DNA of 34,050 bases from Betaproteobacteria bacterium (GCA_016189945.1 JACPRN010000238.1:1-34050), one strand, 5' to 3'. Shown: positions 8,139-17,789, counted from the stretch's first letter. The notes: generated by a model not told the origin, from the sequence alone. Translations and numbers: made by a program.

Positions 8139-9998
8139 GTGAACGTTCTCTACGAAGATAACGGTGCCTTCAGGGTCGGCACCGTTCTCGCCGACGCGGC
8201 CGCTTCGCTGCAGGTCGAGGCGCCGCACGGCAAACGCACCAAAGTGAAGGCGGCAGTGGTGCTGCTGCGCTTTTCCGAGCCGCAGCCCGCCGAGCTCCTG
8301 AGCATGGCCGAGAAGGCCGCAGAGGGGATCGACACCGATTTCCTCTGGCAGTGCTGCGGCGAGGGCGATTTCAGCTTTCTCGATCTTGCGCGCGAATACG
8401 CGGGCCACGAGCCGGGCGCGGTGGAGGCAGCCGCGATTCTGGTCAAGCTGCACTCTGCGCCCGTTTACTTCCACCGCCGCGGCAAGGGCCGCTACAAGGC
8501 CGCGCCTCCGGAAACGCTCAAGGCCGCGCTCGCCGGCATCGAGCGCAAGCGAGCGCAGCAGGAGCGGATCGACGCCTGGGCCGCTCAGCTCGCGCGCGGG
8601 GAGTTCCCGCAGGAATTCGCACCGCTTCTGGCGCAGCTTCTCTATCGCCCGGATCGGAATCGGCCCGAAACCAAGGCGCTGGAGGCGGCCTGCCATGAAA
8701 CGGGGCTGACGGCGGCGAAGCTCTTGGAGCGCACCGGCGCATTGCCCTCGAGCCTCGACTATCACCTGAACCGTTTTCTGTTCGAGTGCTTTCCGGGCGG
8801 AACCGCGTTCCCGCCGCGGGCCGACGTGCGCGAACCGGAGGACCTGCCCCTCGCCCCGGCACAAGCGTTCAGTCTGGACGATGCGGCGACCACCGAAATC
8901 GACGACGCGTTTTCGGTCGCGCCCTTGGACCAGGGGCGCTACCGCATCGGCATCCACATCGCCGCCCCGGCGCTGGGATTCGAGCCGGGCTCGGCGCTCG
9001 ACGGCGTCGCGCGAGCGCGACTGTCGACGGTCTACATGCCCGGAAACAAGTTCACCATGCTCCCGCCGGAGGTGATCAGCCGTTTTACCCTCGCCGAAGG
9101 GCGCGAGTGCCCGGCGGTGTCGCTGTATCTCGATGTGCGCGCGGAGGATTTTCAGGTCGAAAACGAACACACCTGCATCGAGCGCGTGCGCATTGCGGCC
9201 AACCTGCGCCACCCCCAAGTCGAAGCGCTCGACGCGGCGTTCCTCGCCGGCGAAATCCCGGCGGACGTGCCGTTTGCCGCCGCGCTGCACCTGCTGTGGC
9301 GCTTTGCCCTAACGCTCGAGACGCGCCGGGGCAGGCCCGCAGTGACCCAGGATCGGCCCGACTACACCTTCTACGTCGAGGGTCGCGGGGAGCAGGCGCG
9401 CGTCACCATCCTCGAGCGCCGCCGCGGCACGCCGCTTGACATGCTGGTCGCCGAGCTGATGATCGCGCTCAACAATGCCTGCGGCAAGACGCTCGACAAC
9501 CACGGCATCGCCGCGATCTACCGCGTCCAGGCCAACGGCAAAGTGCGCATGAGCACTCAGGCCGCCCCGCACCAGGGGCTCGGCGTCAGCCATTACGCGT
9601 GGGCGAGCTCGCCGCTGCGCCGCTACGTGGACCTGGTCAACCAATGGCAACTGCTCTCGCTCCTGAAGGGCGAAGCGCCGCCGTTCGCGCGCGGGGATGA
9701 GGAGCTGCTTGCCGTGCTCGCCGATTTCGAAACGACCTACGCACTCTACGCCGAGTTCCAGGCGCGCATGGAACACTACTGGAGCCTGCGCTGGCTGGTG
9801 CAGGAACGCTGCGAGGTGGCGAGCGCGGAGATCGTGCGCGAGAATCTGGTGAAATTCGACCGCTTGCCGCTCTATGCGCGCGTTCCTTCCGTTCCCGAAC
9901 TCCCGCCGGGCACCCGCGTGGAGCTGAGATTGTCCGACATCGACCTGTTCGAAATCGGCTTGAAAAGCGTATTTCTGCGCTTGGTTCCTGGCAAATAG
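8139..9998 (+). CDS. rnb: RNase II-family (RNB) exoribonuclease
   Basis: The protein (619 residues) should degrade RNA 3' to 5'. The catalytic RNB domain contains [17 protein letters not shown] (about 247-263), corresponding to the metal-binding aspartates of E. coli RNase II. One of them (D207 in E. coli, from memory) aligns with a glutamate here, as in several RNB subfamilies. Later landmarks are the region around [16 protein letters not shown] and [17 protein letters not shown]. The N-terminus has a small beta-rich RNA-binding region. The C-terminal S1 part is short ([22 protein letters not shown]). GTG at 8139 begins the conserved [14 protein letters not shown] stretch; the frame is open to 7989 but the added residues look non-coding. 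No UTR signal beyond a TATAAT box about 100 bases upstream was seen. Confidence 0.9.
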   Translation: MNVLYEDNGAFRVGTVLADAAASLQVEAPHGKRTKVKAAVVLLRFSEPQPAELLSMAEKAAEGIDTDFLWQCCGEGDFSFLDLAREYAGHEPGAVEAAAILVKLHSAPVYFHRRGKGRYKAAPPETLKAALAGIERKRAQQERIDAWAAQLARGEFPQEFAPLLAQLLYRPDRNRPETKALEAACHETGLTAAKLLERTGALPSSLDYHLNRFLFECFPGGTAFPPRADVREPEDLPLAPAQAFSLDDAATTEIDDAFSVAPLDQGRYRIGIHIAAPALGFEPGSALDGVARARLSTVYMPGNKFTMLPPEVISRFTLAEGRECPAVSLYLDVRAEDFQVENEHTCIERVRIAANLRHPQVEALDAAFLAGEIPADVPFAAALHLLWRFALTLETRRGRPAVTQDRPDYTFYVEGRGEQARVTILERRRGTPLDMLVAELMIALNNACGKTLDNHGIAAIYRVQANGKVRMSTQAAPHQGLGVSHYAWASSPLRRYVDLVNQWQLLSLLKGEAPPFARGDEELLAVLADFETTYALYAEFQARMEHYWSLRWLVQERCEVASAEIVRENLVKFDRLPLYARVPSVPELPPGTRVELRLSDIDLFEIGLKSVFLRLVPGK

Positions 9999-10050
9999 CG
10001 AGGAAATAAACGTAGAATAATTAGCCCGATTCGAAAGGATTTTAATCCGC

Positions 10051-10962
10051 TTGCTTAGGACTTCGGGATCCGCATTCAAAGCGCTGCGCTGGCCCGCGCC
10101 GCTGGCGCGGCTCGATCCATCATCGCGCACGCTGGCGCTGGCGCTCGCCATCTCGATCGCGCTTCACGCGCTGGTGCTCTCGATCCACTTCCGATTTCCC
10201 GACGCGCGGCGGCTCGCCTCCCCCCATTTGCTCGAGGTCGTTTTAGTCAACACCAAGTCGCGCTCGCGTCCGGCCAAGCCCGACGTGCTGGCGCAGGCCA
10301 ATCTCGACCGCGGCGGCAATACCGAGGTAAACCGGCGTGCGAAGACGCCATTGCCGGTATTGTCGAGCGCCGATCCCGGGGCCGAAGCCCTGGAGGCGCG
10401 CCGCCGGCAGCAGGAACTGGAGGCGCGCCAGCAACAGCTTCTCGCGCAGATGAAAGCGCAGGCGCAGGTTCCCGCCGAGAAGGCCAAACCGCAGCTCGAG
10501 CCGCGGCGCGAACCGCAGCCCTCGGGGCCGGATCTGGCGAACAGGGCGCTCGCGCTTGCGCGCCTGGAGGCGCAGATCTCGCGCAACATCGATGACTACA
10601 ACAAGCGGCCGCGCAAGCATTTCGTCGGCGCGCGCGCCGCCGAATACCGCTTTGCCCAATACGTGGAGGACTGGCGCCAGAAGATCGAACGCATCGGCAA
10701 TCTGAATTACCCGCAGGGCGCGCGCGGACGCATCTACGGGAGCCTGCGCCTGGCGGTGTCGATCAACCCCGACGGCACGCTGGCCGGCGTCGATCTGGAG
10801 CGCTCCTCGGGCCACAAGATCCTGGATGCCGCTGCCGAGCGCATCGTGCAGATGGCCGCCCCCTACAGCAGTTTTCCTCCGGACATCCGGCGCGACACCG
10901 ACATTCTGGTGATCACGCGCACCTGGCATTTCATGCCCGGTGACAGGATTTTCAGCGATTAG
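10051..10962 (+). CDS. TonB-family protein (energy transducer-like)
   Basis: The protein (303 residues) has one N-terminal membrane segment (about 27-46, LALALAISIALHALVLSI) and a Lys/Pro/Arg periplasmic stretch. A Gln/Glu/Arg-rich probable coiled coil follows (about 110-145, RRRQQELEARQQQLLAQMKA), then a C-terminal TonB domain (YGSLRLAVSINPDGTL and the IVITRTWHF-like last strand). TonB proteins transmit inner-membrane proton-motive energy to outer-membrane receptors with ExbB and ExbD, but no exbBD or receptor gene lies nearby. TTG at 10051 is used as start because AAAGGA lies 11 bases before it and no ATG precedes the membrane helix. The gene lies 52 bases after rnb and 14 before mtgA, where relatives keep a similar protein of unknown specific task. 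Confidence 0.85.
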   Translation: MLRTSGSAFKALRWPAPLARLDPSSRTLALALAISIALHALVLSIHFRFPDARRLASPHLLEVVLVNTKSRSRPAKPDVLAQANLDRGGNTEVNRRAKTPLPVLSSADPGAEALEARRRQQELEARQQQLLAQMKAQAQVPAEKAKPQLEPRREPQPSGPDLANRALALARLEAQISRNIDDYNKRPRKHFVGARAAEYRFAQYVEDWRQKIERIGNLNYPQGARGRIYGSLRLAVSINPDGTLAGVDLERSSGHKILDAAAERIVQMAAPYSSFPPDIRRDTDILVITRTWHFMPGDRIFSD

Positions 10963-10976
10963 CGGCGCGCTCACCC

Positions 10977-11672
10977 TTGCGCCGATTCTGGAAGCTCTGC
11001 CGTTACGCGGTCCTGGCGCTGGTTGCGGCGCTTGCGGTCTACGAAGGATGGGTCCTCGCGCGCATCGCCTGGTGGATCGAGCATGATCCGGGCGCGACGC
11101 CCCTGATGGCGCGGCGCGCCGACGAGCTGCGCAGCCGCGGCTCGAAAACGGCCATCGAGCACCGCTGGATACGCTACGAGCGCATTTCGGCAAACCTGAA
11201 ACGCGCCATCGTCGTGGCCGAAGACGCGAAGTTCCTCGACCACGAGGGCTTCGATTGGGCCGGCATTCAGCAGGCGATGGAAAAGAACCGCAAGCGGGGA
11301 AAAATCGTCGCCGGCGGCTCGACCATCACGCAGCAACTGGCGAAGAACCTGTTCTTGTCGAGCGAGCGCTCGCTCGCGCGCAAGGCCCAGGAAACGCTCA
11401 TCACGGTCGCGCTCGAGGCGCTGATGAGCAAGCGGCGCATCCTCGAGATCTATCTCAACGTGGCCGAATGGGGCGAAGGGATCTTCGGCGCCGAAGCCGC
11501 GGCGCGACATTATTTCGGCGTTGGCGCGGGAGCCCTGTCCGCGGAGCAGGCGGCGCGCCTGGCGGCGATGCTGCCGCGGCCGCGCTATTACGAGCGCAAC
11601 CGCGGTTCGATTTATCTGGCGCAGTACGCGCAGAGGATCCTTGCGCGCTTGCCCTCGGCGCAGGTTCCCTGA
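10977..11672 (+). CDS. mtgA: Monofunctional peptidoglycan glycosyltransferase
   Basis: MtgA (231 residues) polymerises lipid II into glycan strands at the inner membrane without a transpeptidase domain. It has one membrane anchor (about 9-32) and a GT51 domain. Visible motifs are VVAEDAKFLDHEGFDW with catalytic E82, GGSTITQQLAKNLFL, RKAQE, and the later KRRILEIYLNVAEWG and FGAEAAARHYFG. The length is typical. The likely start is TTG at 10977, giving MRRFWKLCRYA before the anchor. It is 14 bases downstream of the TonB-family gene and probably cotranscribed. In many relatives aroE stands directly before mtgA, and here it does not. Confidence 0.95.
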   Translation: MRRFWKLCRYAVLALVAALAVYEGWVLARIAWWIEHDPGATPLMARRADELRSRGSKTAIEHRWIRYERISANLKRAIVVAEDAKFLDHEGFDWAGIQQAMEKNRKRGKIVAGGSTITQQLAKNLFLSSERSLARKAQETLITVALEALMSKRRILEIYLNVAEWGEGIFGAEAAARHYFGVGAGALSAEQAARLAAMLPRPRYYERNRGSIYLAQYAQRILARLPSAQVP

Positions 11673-11715
11673 GGGCGATGAGCCGAAATCCGCGCTGGTT
11701 TTGCCGTTAATCAAA

Positions 11716-11762
11716 CTCCATGCTTTTGCGCAGTTGCAAAGCAACTGCGCAAAAGCATGGAG
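11716..11762. repeat. Perfect 22-bp inverted repeat with AAA loop
   Basis: The arms at 11716-11737 and 11741-11762 are perfectly complementary over 22 bases around a 3-base AAA spacer. The arm begins CTCCATGC and ends CAGTTGC. The element stands between the convergent mtgA and MFS genes and is richer in A+T than its neighbours. A hairpin here could end transcription from both sides, but no clear T-run follows on the plus strand (ACGTATTG) and only a weak one on the minus (TTTGATT). I saw no second copy in the window. A palindromic repeat or short mobile-element relic is the alternative. Confidence 0.8.
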
Positions 11763-11815
11763 ACGTATTGAAAGACAAATTCTCTCCACTTCGTCAACAC
11801 TCCTCCGCCAAGCGC

Positions 11816-13126
11816 CTAAGCGCGCGAATCAGGCCCGTCCGCGCTCATCGCCGCCGCGCGCCCGCGCTCCGCGTCGATGCCGGCGAGGAGCGCCAGCCCG
11901 ACGAGAAAATAGCTGCCGGTGACCAGCATCGCCAGGCGGTGGTTGCCCTGGGAAACCCAGGTTGCCAGACCGTAGGTGATCGGGCCGAGGATCGAAGAGA
12001 GCTTCACCGCAAGACCCCAGAGCCCGAAGAATTCGGCGTGCCGGTCCGGCGGCGTCAGGTAGCCGACCAGCGCGCGTCCGGCCGATTGCGAGGACCCGAG
12101 GCACAATCCGGCGCAGTTGGCCGCCAGCCAGAACAGCGCGCGCGATTCAGCGAACCAGGCCAGGAACACGGTTGCGATCCACCCGAGCAGCGTGAGCGCA
12201 ATGGTGGGTACGTGTCCCAGGCGATCCTGCACCTGGCCGAACAGGAGCGCTCCGATGGCGGCGGTGACATTGACCGCGAGGATCAGCACGATCGAGTCGC
12301 GCGCCGAAAATCCCATGGCCTGCTGCGCATATACCGCGGCGATCGCGATGACGGCCTGCACGCCGGCCTGGTAGAACACAAGGCAGAGGAGAAATCGGCC
12401 GAGATCGCGGTACTTGGCCGCGTGCGCGATGGTGTAGGCGACGCGCGCGTAAGCGCCGCGAAGCGCGCGCGCGGCCGCAGCGCCCTGCTGCGGCGTGGCG
12501 CGCTCGCGCAGCAGCAGGAACGTGGGTAGGCTCGCCAGGGCGAACATCGCGGCGGTGATCAGCATGGTCACCGGGACAAATGACGCGGCGGGCTCGCCAA
12601 GCGCCTGCGCGCGCTCCACGTAGGCGAGGCAAAGCGCAAGGGTCGCGAGCCCGCCGACATAGCCCAAGCTCCAGCCCCAGCCGGAGACGCGCCCGAGCGC
12701 CGATCCCTTCGCCAGCTCGGGCAGGAACGCCGCAGCCAGATTCTCGCCGGTGCCGAAAAAGAAATTCGACAGCGCGACAAGCGACACCGCCAGGGCAACG
12801 TTTCCCGGGCCCACCAGCGCGAGAGCCGCGGTAAAGACGACGCAGCCCGCGGTGCTCGCCGCAAGCAGGCGTTTCTTCGCCGCGCGCAGATCGGCGTAGG
12901 CGCCCACGAGGGGAGCGGTGGCGATGATGGCGACGTAGGAAAGCGCCAGCGTCGCCGCCCAGGCAAACGTGGCCCAGGGCTGGTTGGCGGCGACCGCGGA
13001 GACGAAATAGGCGTTGAACACCGCGGTGATGACCACGGTGGTGTAGCCCGAATTGGCAAAATCGTACATCGCCCATGCGAACACCTCGCGGCGGCGCGGT
13101 TCGTCCTTGTGTCTTGGCGCTTGCAT
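11816..13126 (-). CDS. MFS transporter, UMF1/Atg22-like family
   Basis: This is a protein of 436 residues with about 12 hydrophobic segments. The start EVFAWAMYDFANSGYTTVV and the motif NFFFGTGENLAAAFLPELA are typical of bacterial UMF1-type members of the major facilitator superfamily, related to the yeast vacuolar effluxer Atg22. A charged loop (YADLRAAKKRL) lies between the second and third helices, as in MFS motif A. These proteins are thought to export small solutes such as amino acids or sugars; the substrate is unknown. The gene stands alone: it converges on mtgA and is divergent from mgtE, with 127 bases between starts. Confidence 0.88.
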   Translation of the reverse strand: MQAPRHKDEPRRREVFAWAMYDFANSGYTTVVITAVFNAYFVSAVAANQPWATFAWAATLALSYVAIIATAPLVGAYADLRAAKKRLLAASTAGCVVFTAALALVGPGNVALAVSLVALSNFFFGTGENLAAAFLPELAKGSALGRVSGWGWSLGYVGGLATLALCLAYVERAQALGEPAASFVPVTMLITAAMFALASLPTFLLLRERATPQQGAAAARALRGAYARVAYTIAHAAKYRDLGRFLLCLVFYQAGVQAVIAIAAVYAQQAMGFSARDSIVLILAVNVTAAIGALLFGQVQDRLGHVPTIALTLLGWIATVFLAWFAESRALFWLAANCAGLCLGSSQSAGRALVGYLTPPDRHAEFFGLWGLAVKLSSILGPITYGLATWVSQGNHRLAMLVTGSYFLVGLALLAGIDAERGRAAAMSADGPDSRA

Positions 13127-13151
13127 GCGGGTGAGCCCGGGCGTTTTTTTC

Positions 13152-13180
13152 TTGGGGAATGATACGCGCAGCGTTAGAAT
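13152..13180 (+). promoter_or_regulatory. Candidate sigma-70 promoter of mgtE
   Basis: TTGGGG at 13152-13157 and TAGAAT at 13175-13180 are separated by 17 bases, and the -10 lies 73 bases before the mgtE ATG. The -10 matches five of six consensus bases, the -35 only three. I see no M-box-type magnesium riboswitch in the short leader. Confidence 0.35.
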
Positions 13181-13253
13181 CGCCGCAGCTTGCGCGCGCC
13201 AACACGTTCAATCGCGTGCGTCAGGTGCTCGCCTGCCCACTGCTGCAAGCCCT

Positions 13254-14699
13254 ATGGTTGAAAGCGCAATCCCGACCACCGAACTGGAGCAGTTGCACCA
13301 GGAACAGCGCGAGGTGCAGGAGCTGCTGCGCCGGCGTCGCCTGGTGACCATCCTGGCCGAGGAGGAGGATGAGGCGGGGCGCACGGGCGAAGTATCGCGC
13401 GCGCTGCAACAGCTCGACGGCGAACTGGTCACCAGGCTCGAGCGCATGCATCCGGCCGATGTCGCCGCGATCCTGGAGGCGCTCCCGCTCGGGGAGCGGC
13501 TCGCGCTCTGGAACCTGGTCAAGCCCGAAGCCGAAGGCGACATCCTGCTGGAGGTCTCCGATGCGGTGCGCGAGAGCCTCATCGCGAGCATGGATTCGCA
13601 TGAGCTGGTCGCCGCGGCCGGAAAACTCGAAGCCGACGAAATCGCCGATCTTGCCCCCGATCTGCCCGCCGGCGTGGTGGCCGACGTCTTCCAGGCGCTG
13701 CCGGTCGAGGAGCGCGAGCAGCTTCGCGCGGCCATGTCCTATTCGGAGGACATGGTCGGGGCGCTGATGGACTTCGATGTGGTCGCCGTGCGCGATGACG
13801 TCACCCTCGAAGTCGTGACGCGCTATCTGCGCCGCTTGGACGAACTGCCCGATCACACCGATCAGTTGTTCGTGGTCAACCGCGAGGAGCGTTTTCTGGG
13901 CGCGCTGCCGCTCAAAGTGCTGATCGTCTCGGAGCTCTATGACACGGTGGCCAAGGTCATGGTGCGCGAGGTGGTCGCGCTCGGCCCCGATGACAAAGCA
14001 AAAGACGCGGCCAAGGCCTTCGAGCGCTACGACCTGGTTTCCGCACCGGTGGTCGACGACCAAGGCAGATTGGCAGGGCGGGTAACCATCGACAAGGTGG
14101 TCGACTATATCCGCGAGAAATCCGAGAGCGAGGCGCTTGCCCAGGCCGGTCTGCACGAAGAGGAAGATGTCTTCTCCTCGGTATGGGCGAGCGTGAAAAA
14201 CCGCTGGAAGTGGCTGGCGATCAATCTGGTCACCGCTTTCATCGCCTCGCGCGTAATCGGGCTTTTCGAGACCTCGATCGAGCGCCTGGTCGCGTTGGCG
14301 GCGCTGATGCCGATCGTCGCCGGGGTCGGCGGCAATTCGGGCAACCAGACCATCACCATGATCGTGCGCTCCATCGCCCTGGGGCAGGTGCAGCTCGACC
14401 ATGCGCGCAAGCTCTTTGCCAAGGAGATCGGCGTGGCGATGGCAAACGGATTGATATGGGGCGGAATCCTCGGGATCGTCGCCTATCTGCTCTATGGGAG
14501 CATCCCCCTGGGACTGGTGATGACCGCGGCCATGACGCTCAATCTGACCCTTGCCGCGTTGATGGGCGTGGCCATTCCGCTCGCGATGATGCGCTTCGGC
14601 CGCGATCCCGCGCTGGGCAGCTCGGTCCTGATCACCGCGGTGACCGACAGCGGCGGCTTCTTCATCTTCCTTGGCCTGGCGACGCTGTTCCTGGTTTAG
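13254..14699 (+). CDS. mgtE: Magnesium channel/transporter MgtE
   Basis: MgtE (481 residues) forms dimeric Mg2+ channels gated by intracellular Mg2+. The N domain (about 1-140, rich in EALPLGER and PDLPAGVVADVFQAL helical repeats) is followed by two CBS domains (about 140-265, including VNREERFLGALPL and APVVDDQGRLAGRVTID). Five membrane helices end the protein, with the pore motif GVGGNSGNQT in the transmembrane part and VTDSGGFFIFLGLATLF at the end. The ATG at 13254 is chosen because upstream codons overlap the divergent MFS gene and look non-coding; the ribosome site is weak. It converges on hemL with 31 bases between the stops. Confidence 0.95.
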   Translation: MVESAIPTTELEQLHQEQREVQELLRRRRLVTILAEEEDEAGRTGEVSRALQQLDGELVTRLERMHPADVAAILEALPLGERLALWNLVKPEAEGDILLEVSDAVRESLIASMDSHELVAAAGKLEADEIADLAPDLPAGVVADVFQALPVEEREQLRAAMSYSEDMVGALMDFDVVAVRDDVTLEVVTRYLRRLDELPDHTDQLFVVNREERFLGALPLKVLIVSELYDTVAKVMVREVVALGPDDKAKDAAKAFERYDLVSAPVVDDQGRLAGRVTIDKVVDYIREKSESEALAQAGLHEEEDVFSSVWASVKNRWKWLAINLVTAFIASRVIGLFETSIERLVALAALMPIVAGVGGNSGNQTITMIVRSIALGQVQLDHARKLFAKEIGVAMANGLIWGGILGIVAYLLYGSIPLGLVMTAAMTLNLTLAALMGVAIPLAMMRFGRDPALGSSVLITAVTDSGGFFIFLGLATLFLV

Positions 14700-14730
14700 T
14701 TGGCGCCTCGCCGCCGGCGGCTCCGGCCGG

Positions 14731-16011
14731 TCAGCGTGCGGCAAACGCCGCCTCGGCCGCCGCCACGGTCTGTGCGATGTCGGCCTCGGTATGCGCGGAG
14801 GATACGAAACCGGTCTCGTAGGCCGAGGGGGCGAAATAGACACCGCTTTCGAGCATGCGGTGGAAAAAGCGGTTGAAAGCCTCGCGATCTGCGCCCATCA
14901 CCTCGGCGTAGCTCTGCGGTGCTCTGGCGCTGAAATAGACGCCGAACATGCCGCCCACGGCCTGAGCAGAAAAAGCGACACCGTGTTTTTTCGCCGCCCC
15001 TTGGAGACCTTCGGTGAGCGCGCGCGCCGTGGCTGAGAGCCGCGCGTAGAAGCCTTCGGCCTGCACCAGTTTCAGCGTCGCAAGCCCGGCGGCCACCGCC
15101 ACCGGGTTGCCCGAGAGCGTTCCGGCCTGATAGACCGGCCCGAGCGGCGCGATGCGCTCCATGATGTCGCGCCTGCCGCCGAAGGCCCCCACCGGCATGC
15201 CCCCGCCGATCACCTTGCCGAGCGTGGTCAAGTCGGGGCGGATGCGGTAGTGCGCCTGCGCGCCGCCGAGGGCCACGCGAAACCCGGTCATCACTTCGTC
15301 GAAGATGAGCACCGCGCCGTGGCGCGTGCACAGTTCGCGCGTGAGCGCGAGGAATTCAGGTTCCGGCGCGACCAGGTTCATGTTGCCCGCGACCGGCTCG
15401 ACGATCAGCGCTGCAACCGTATCGCCCGCGGAGCGGAAGCACGCCTCGAGCGCTTCGCAGTCGTTGTAGGCGAGCACGATCGTGTGCGCGGCGGTCTGCG
15501 CGGGCACGCCCGCGGAACTGGGCTGGCCAAGGGTGAGCGCCCCCGAGCCCGCCTTGACCAGCAGACTGTCGGCGTGGCCGTGATAACAGCCTTCGAACTT
15601 GACGATCGCCGAGCGGCCGGTGAACCCGCGCGCCAGGCGCAGCGCGCTCATGGTCGCTTCGGTGCCCGAGCTGACCAGGCGCACCAGCTCCATGCTCGGC
15701 ACCAGCCGGCACAGAAGCTCGGCCATCTCGATCTCGGCTTCAGTGGGTGCGCCAAACGAAAGGCCGCGGCCGGCCGCCGCGCGCACCGCGGCGATTACGT
15801 CCGGGTGGGCGTGGCCGACGATGAGCGGCCCCCAGGAGCCGACGTAATCGATGTACTCGCGGCCATCGGCGTCCCAGAGGCGGCTGCCCTGCCCGCGCGC
15901 GAAGAATCGCGGCGTGCCGCCGACTGACTTGAAGGCTCGAACCGGCGAATTGACCCCGCCGGGAATTCTCTGTTGCGCGCGGGCGAAAAGCGTGTCGTTG
16001 TGCGAAGTCAT
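14731..16011 (-). CDS. hemL: Glutamate-1-semialdehyde 2,1-aminomutase
   Basis: HemL (426 residues) converts glutamate-1-semialdehyde to 5-aminolevulinate in the C5 route to heme, using pyridoxal phosphate. Motifs are [13 protein letters not shown] at the start, [32 protein letters not shown], the FDEVMTGFR strand, and [15 protein letters not shown] with K266 as the PLP lysine. Start and length are those of the family. Its ATG overlaps the thiE stop in an ATGA arrangement, so heme and thiamine genes are translationally coupled. hemL-thiE-thiD is a common neighbourhood in Betaproteobacteria. Confidence 0.97.
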   Translation of the reverse strand: MTSHNDTLFARAQQRIPGGVNSPVRAFKSVGGTPRFFARGQGSRLWDADGREYIDYVGSWGPLIVGHAHPDVIAAVRAAAGRGLSFGAPTEAEIEMAELLCRLVPSMELVRLVSSGTEATMSALRLARGFTGRSAIVKFEGCYHGHADSLLVKAGSGALTLGQPSSAGVPAQTAAHTIVLAYNDCEALEACFRSAGDTVAALIVEPVAGNMNLVAPEPEFLALTRELCTRHGAVLIFDEVMTGFRVALGGAQAHYRIRPDLTTLGKVIGGGMPVGAFGGRRDIMERIAPLGPVYQAGTLSGNPVAVAAGLATLKLVQAEGFYARLSATARALTEGLQGAAKKHGVAFSAQAVGGMFGVYFSARAPQSYAEVMGADREAFNRFFHRMLESGVYFAPSAYETGFVSSAHTEADIAQTVAAAEAAFAAR

Positions 16012-16673
16012 GGTCGTTTGGGCGAGAAGAACGTGGAAAAAGCGGCAGCGGCGGCCTCGATGTCGGCGGCTTCGAACACGGCGCTCAGCACCGCGAGCGC
16101 GTCGGCGCCCGCGGCCACCACCGATGCGGCGTTTTCTGCGGTGATGCCGCCGATCGCCACGATCGGGACTTGCACGCGCGTGCGTGCCTGGGAAAAGAGC
16201 GCGAGGCCCGCGCGCACCGCGCCGGGTTTGGTCGGCGAAGCGAACACGCTGCCGAAGGCGACGTAGTCGGCGCCGGCGGCCTCGGCTGCGAGCGCCAGTT
16301 CGAGCCGCTCGTAACAGGAGACCCCGAGCAACATCCCCGGCCCGAGCCGGCTTCTTGCGGCGAAAGGCTCGCCATCCTCGCGCCCGATGTGCGCGCCGTC
16401 GGCGCCGACTTCGAGGGCGCACTCGATGTCGTCGTTGACGATGAGCGTGGCGGAGGCGCTCCGGCACAGCGCGAGCAACTGGCGCGCCTGTGCGAAGCGC
16501 AAGCTCCGGTCGGCGAGCTTGGAGCGGTATTGCACCAGGCGGGTGCCGCCTGCAAGCGCCAAACGGACTTTGGCCAACAGCTCGCCGGTGTCCGCCTTCT
16601 CCGGCGTGATCGCATACAGTCCGCGGATGCGGCTGCGCGCCAGGCGGGCCCGCGATGCGCCGCCCGCCGTCAC
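16008..16673 (-). CDS. thiE: Thiamine-phosphate synthase
   Basis: ThiE (221 residues) couples HMP-pyrophosphate with the thiazole phosphate to form thiamine phosphate. The TIM-barrel motifs are in order: [68 protein letters not shown] and [23 protein letters not shown]. The N-terminus carries about 15 additional basic residues. It overlaps thiD by 4 bases upstream and hemL by 4 bases downstream, giving a tight thiD-thiE-hemL run. No TPP riboswitch was recognised before thiD. Confidence 0.95.
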   Translation of the reverse strand: MTAGGASRARLARSRIRGLYAITPEKADTGELLAKVRLALAGGTRLVQYRSKLADRSLRFAQARQLLALCRSASATLIVNDDIECALEVGADGAHIGREDGEPFAARSRLGPGMLLGVSCYERLELALAAEAAGADYVAFGSVFASPTKPGAVRAGLALFSQARTRVQVPIVAIGGITAENAASVVAAGADALAVLSAVFEAADIEAAAAAFSTFFSPKRP

Positions 16674-17512
16674 GCTTTGCCTCCGCCCGAAGTCATCTCG
16701 CGCGCCCAGAAGAAGCGGTCGGGTATGTGCTGGCCCGCCCCCGGACGAAACGCCGCGGCCAGTGTCTGCCAGGTGTACTCCTGCGCCTCGCGCACCGCGT
16801 CGCTCAGCTCAAGACCGTTGGCAAGCGTCGCTGCAATCGCCGAGGCGAGGGTGCAGCCCGAACCATGGAAGCTGCCCGGCAGCCGTTCCCAGGCGTCGGA
16901 GCGGACGACTCCTTCGGGCCCGTAGAGCGTATTGAGCACCTGCGGGGTATCTTCGTGCGTGCCGGTGATGAGCACATGCCCGGCCCCGAGAGCGAGCAGT
17001 CGGCGCGCGCAGCGCGGCAGCTCGAGCACCTCGGCGCGCTCGCCCGCCTGGCGCGCCAGCCGCCGCGCCTCCAAGCTGTTTGGCGTCACTATCGTGGTCT
17101 TGGGCACGAGCAGCTCGCACAGCGCGGCGATCGCCGCGTCGCTCGCCATCGCGTCTCCGCGCCCCGATGCGAGCACCGGGTCGAGGATAAGCGGAATGTG
17201 CGGAAATTCCGAGACCAGCTTGGCAATGGCGGCGATGTTCTCGGCGCTGCCGAGCAGGCCGAGCTTAAACGCCGCCACCGGCACGTCCTCGAGAATCACG
17301 CGCGCCTGCTCGACGACCCAATCGGAGTCGATGGCGAGAATCCCCTGCACGCCAGAGGTGTCCTGCACCGTGATCGCAGTGATCACCGACAGCGGATGGC
17401 AGCCCAGGGCGGCAAGGGTCAGCAAATCGGCCTGAATCCCGGCGCCGCCGCTCGGGTCCGCTGCGGCGAAGGCGAGCACTGCGGCGGGCGTTTCTGTGCG
17501 GGAATGATTCAT
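16670..17512 (-). CDS. thiD: Hydroxymethylpyrimidine (phosphate) kinase
   Basis: ThiD (280 residues) phosphorylates HMP and HMP-phosphate for thiamine synthesis. Landmarks are [16 protein letters not shown] (about 15-30), [38 protein letters not shown], and the anion-hole motif [21 protein letters not shown] with the catalytic cysteine. The ATG at 17512 begins [12 protein letters not shown]; upstream codons are open but unlike the family. It is the first gene of thiD-thiE-hemL and is divergent from the rubredoxin gene, with 91 bases between. A TAGAAT box on the minus strand (17585-17580) may be its -10. Confidence 0.95.
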   Translation of the reverse strand: MNHSRTETPAAVLAFAAADPSGGAGIQADLLTLAALGCHPLSVITAITVQDTSGVQGILAIDSDWVVEQARVILEDVPVAAFKLGLLGSAENIAAIAKLVSEFPHIPLILDPVLASGRGDAMASDAAIAALCELLVPKTTIVTPNSLEARRLARQAGERAEVLELPRCARRLLALGAGHVLITGTHEDTPQVLNTLYGPEGVVRSDAWERLPGSFHGSGCTLASAIAATLANGLELSDAVREAQEYTWQTLAAAFRPGAGQHIPDRFFWAREMTSGGGKA

Positions 17513-17603
17513 TAAGTGGTTGTTGCCCCGGCACTTTCGGTGGCAGCGTCGCGGGCAACGGAGTAAGATGCGAGCGCGCATTCTAACGCATCCCTCCCTT
17601 GGC

Positions 17604-17789
17604 ATGGCTGAAACCGTTACCTCTTATAAGGTCTGGATGTGCCTGATTTGCGGATTCATCTACGACGAGAAGGCCGGACTGCCCGAAGAAGGAATTCCCC
17701 CCGGAACGCGGTGGCAAGACCTGCCGATGAATTGGGTCTGTCCGGAATGCGGCGCGCGAAAAGAAGATTTCGAGATGGTCGAGATCTAG
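17604..17789 (+). CDS. rubA: Rubredoxin
   Basis: This is a 61-residue iron protein with the two cysteine pairs of a rubredoxin, C13-x2-C16 (MCLICGFIYDE) and C46-x2-C49 (WVCPECGARKEDFE). They bind a single Fe for one-electron transfer. The aromatic and Pro/Gly-rich core (GIPPGTRWQDLP) is normal. The ATG at 17604 gives the usual short protein; a longer upstream frame is rich in Arg and unlikely. It is divergent from thiD and stands 44 bases before pilG, a neighbour relation often seen in Betaproteobacteria. The redox partner is not shown. Confidence 0.95.
   Translation: MAETVTSYKVWMCLICGFIYDEKAGLPEEGIPPGTRWQDLPMNWVCPECGARKEDFEMVEI

Noticed and set aside
13128-13150. GC-rich stem followed by seven T (GCCCGGGCG then T7) as a terminator
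   Set aside because: It lies within the divergent MFS-mgtE gap, upstream of the candidate mgtE promoter, and no plus-strand gene ends near it. The stem is only about four pairs.
14700-14730. Bidirectional terminator between mgtE and hemL
   Set aside because: There is a short GC-rich self-complementary stretch (GCCGCCGGCGGC), but no T-run on either side. Such stretches are frequent by chance in this DNA.
13221-14843. A 540-codon minus-strand open frame across mgtE
   Set aside because: It is antisense to the intact mgtE and its sequence has low-complexity His/Asp/Arg composition only.
17513-17603. TPP riboswitch before thiD
   Set aside because: The 91-base gap lacks the CTGAGA and GGATAATGCCAGCG-type conserved segments and is too short to hold the structure plus a promoter.
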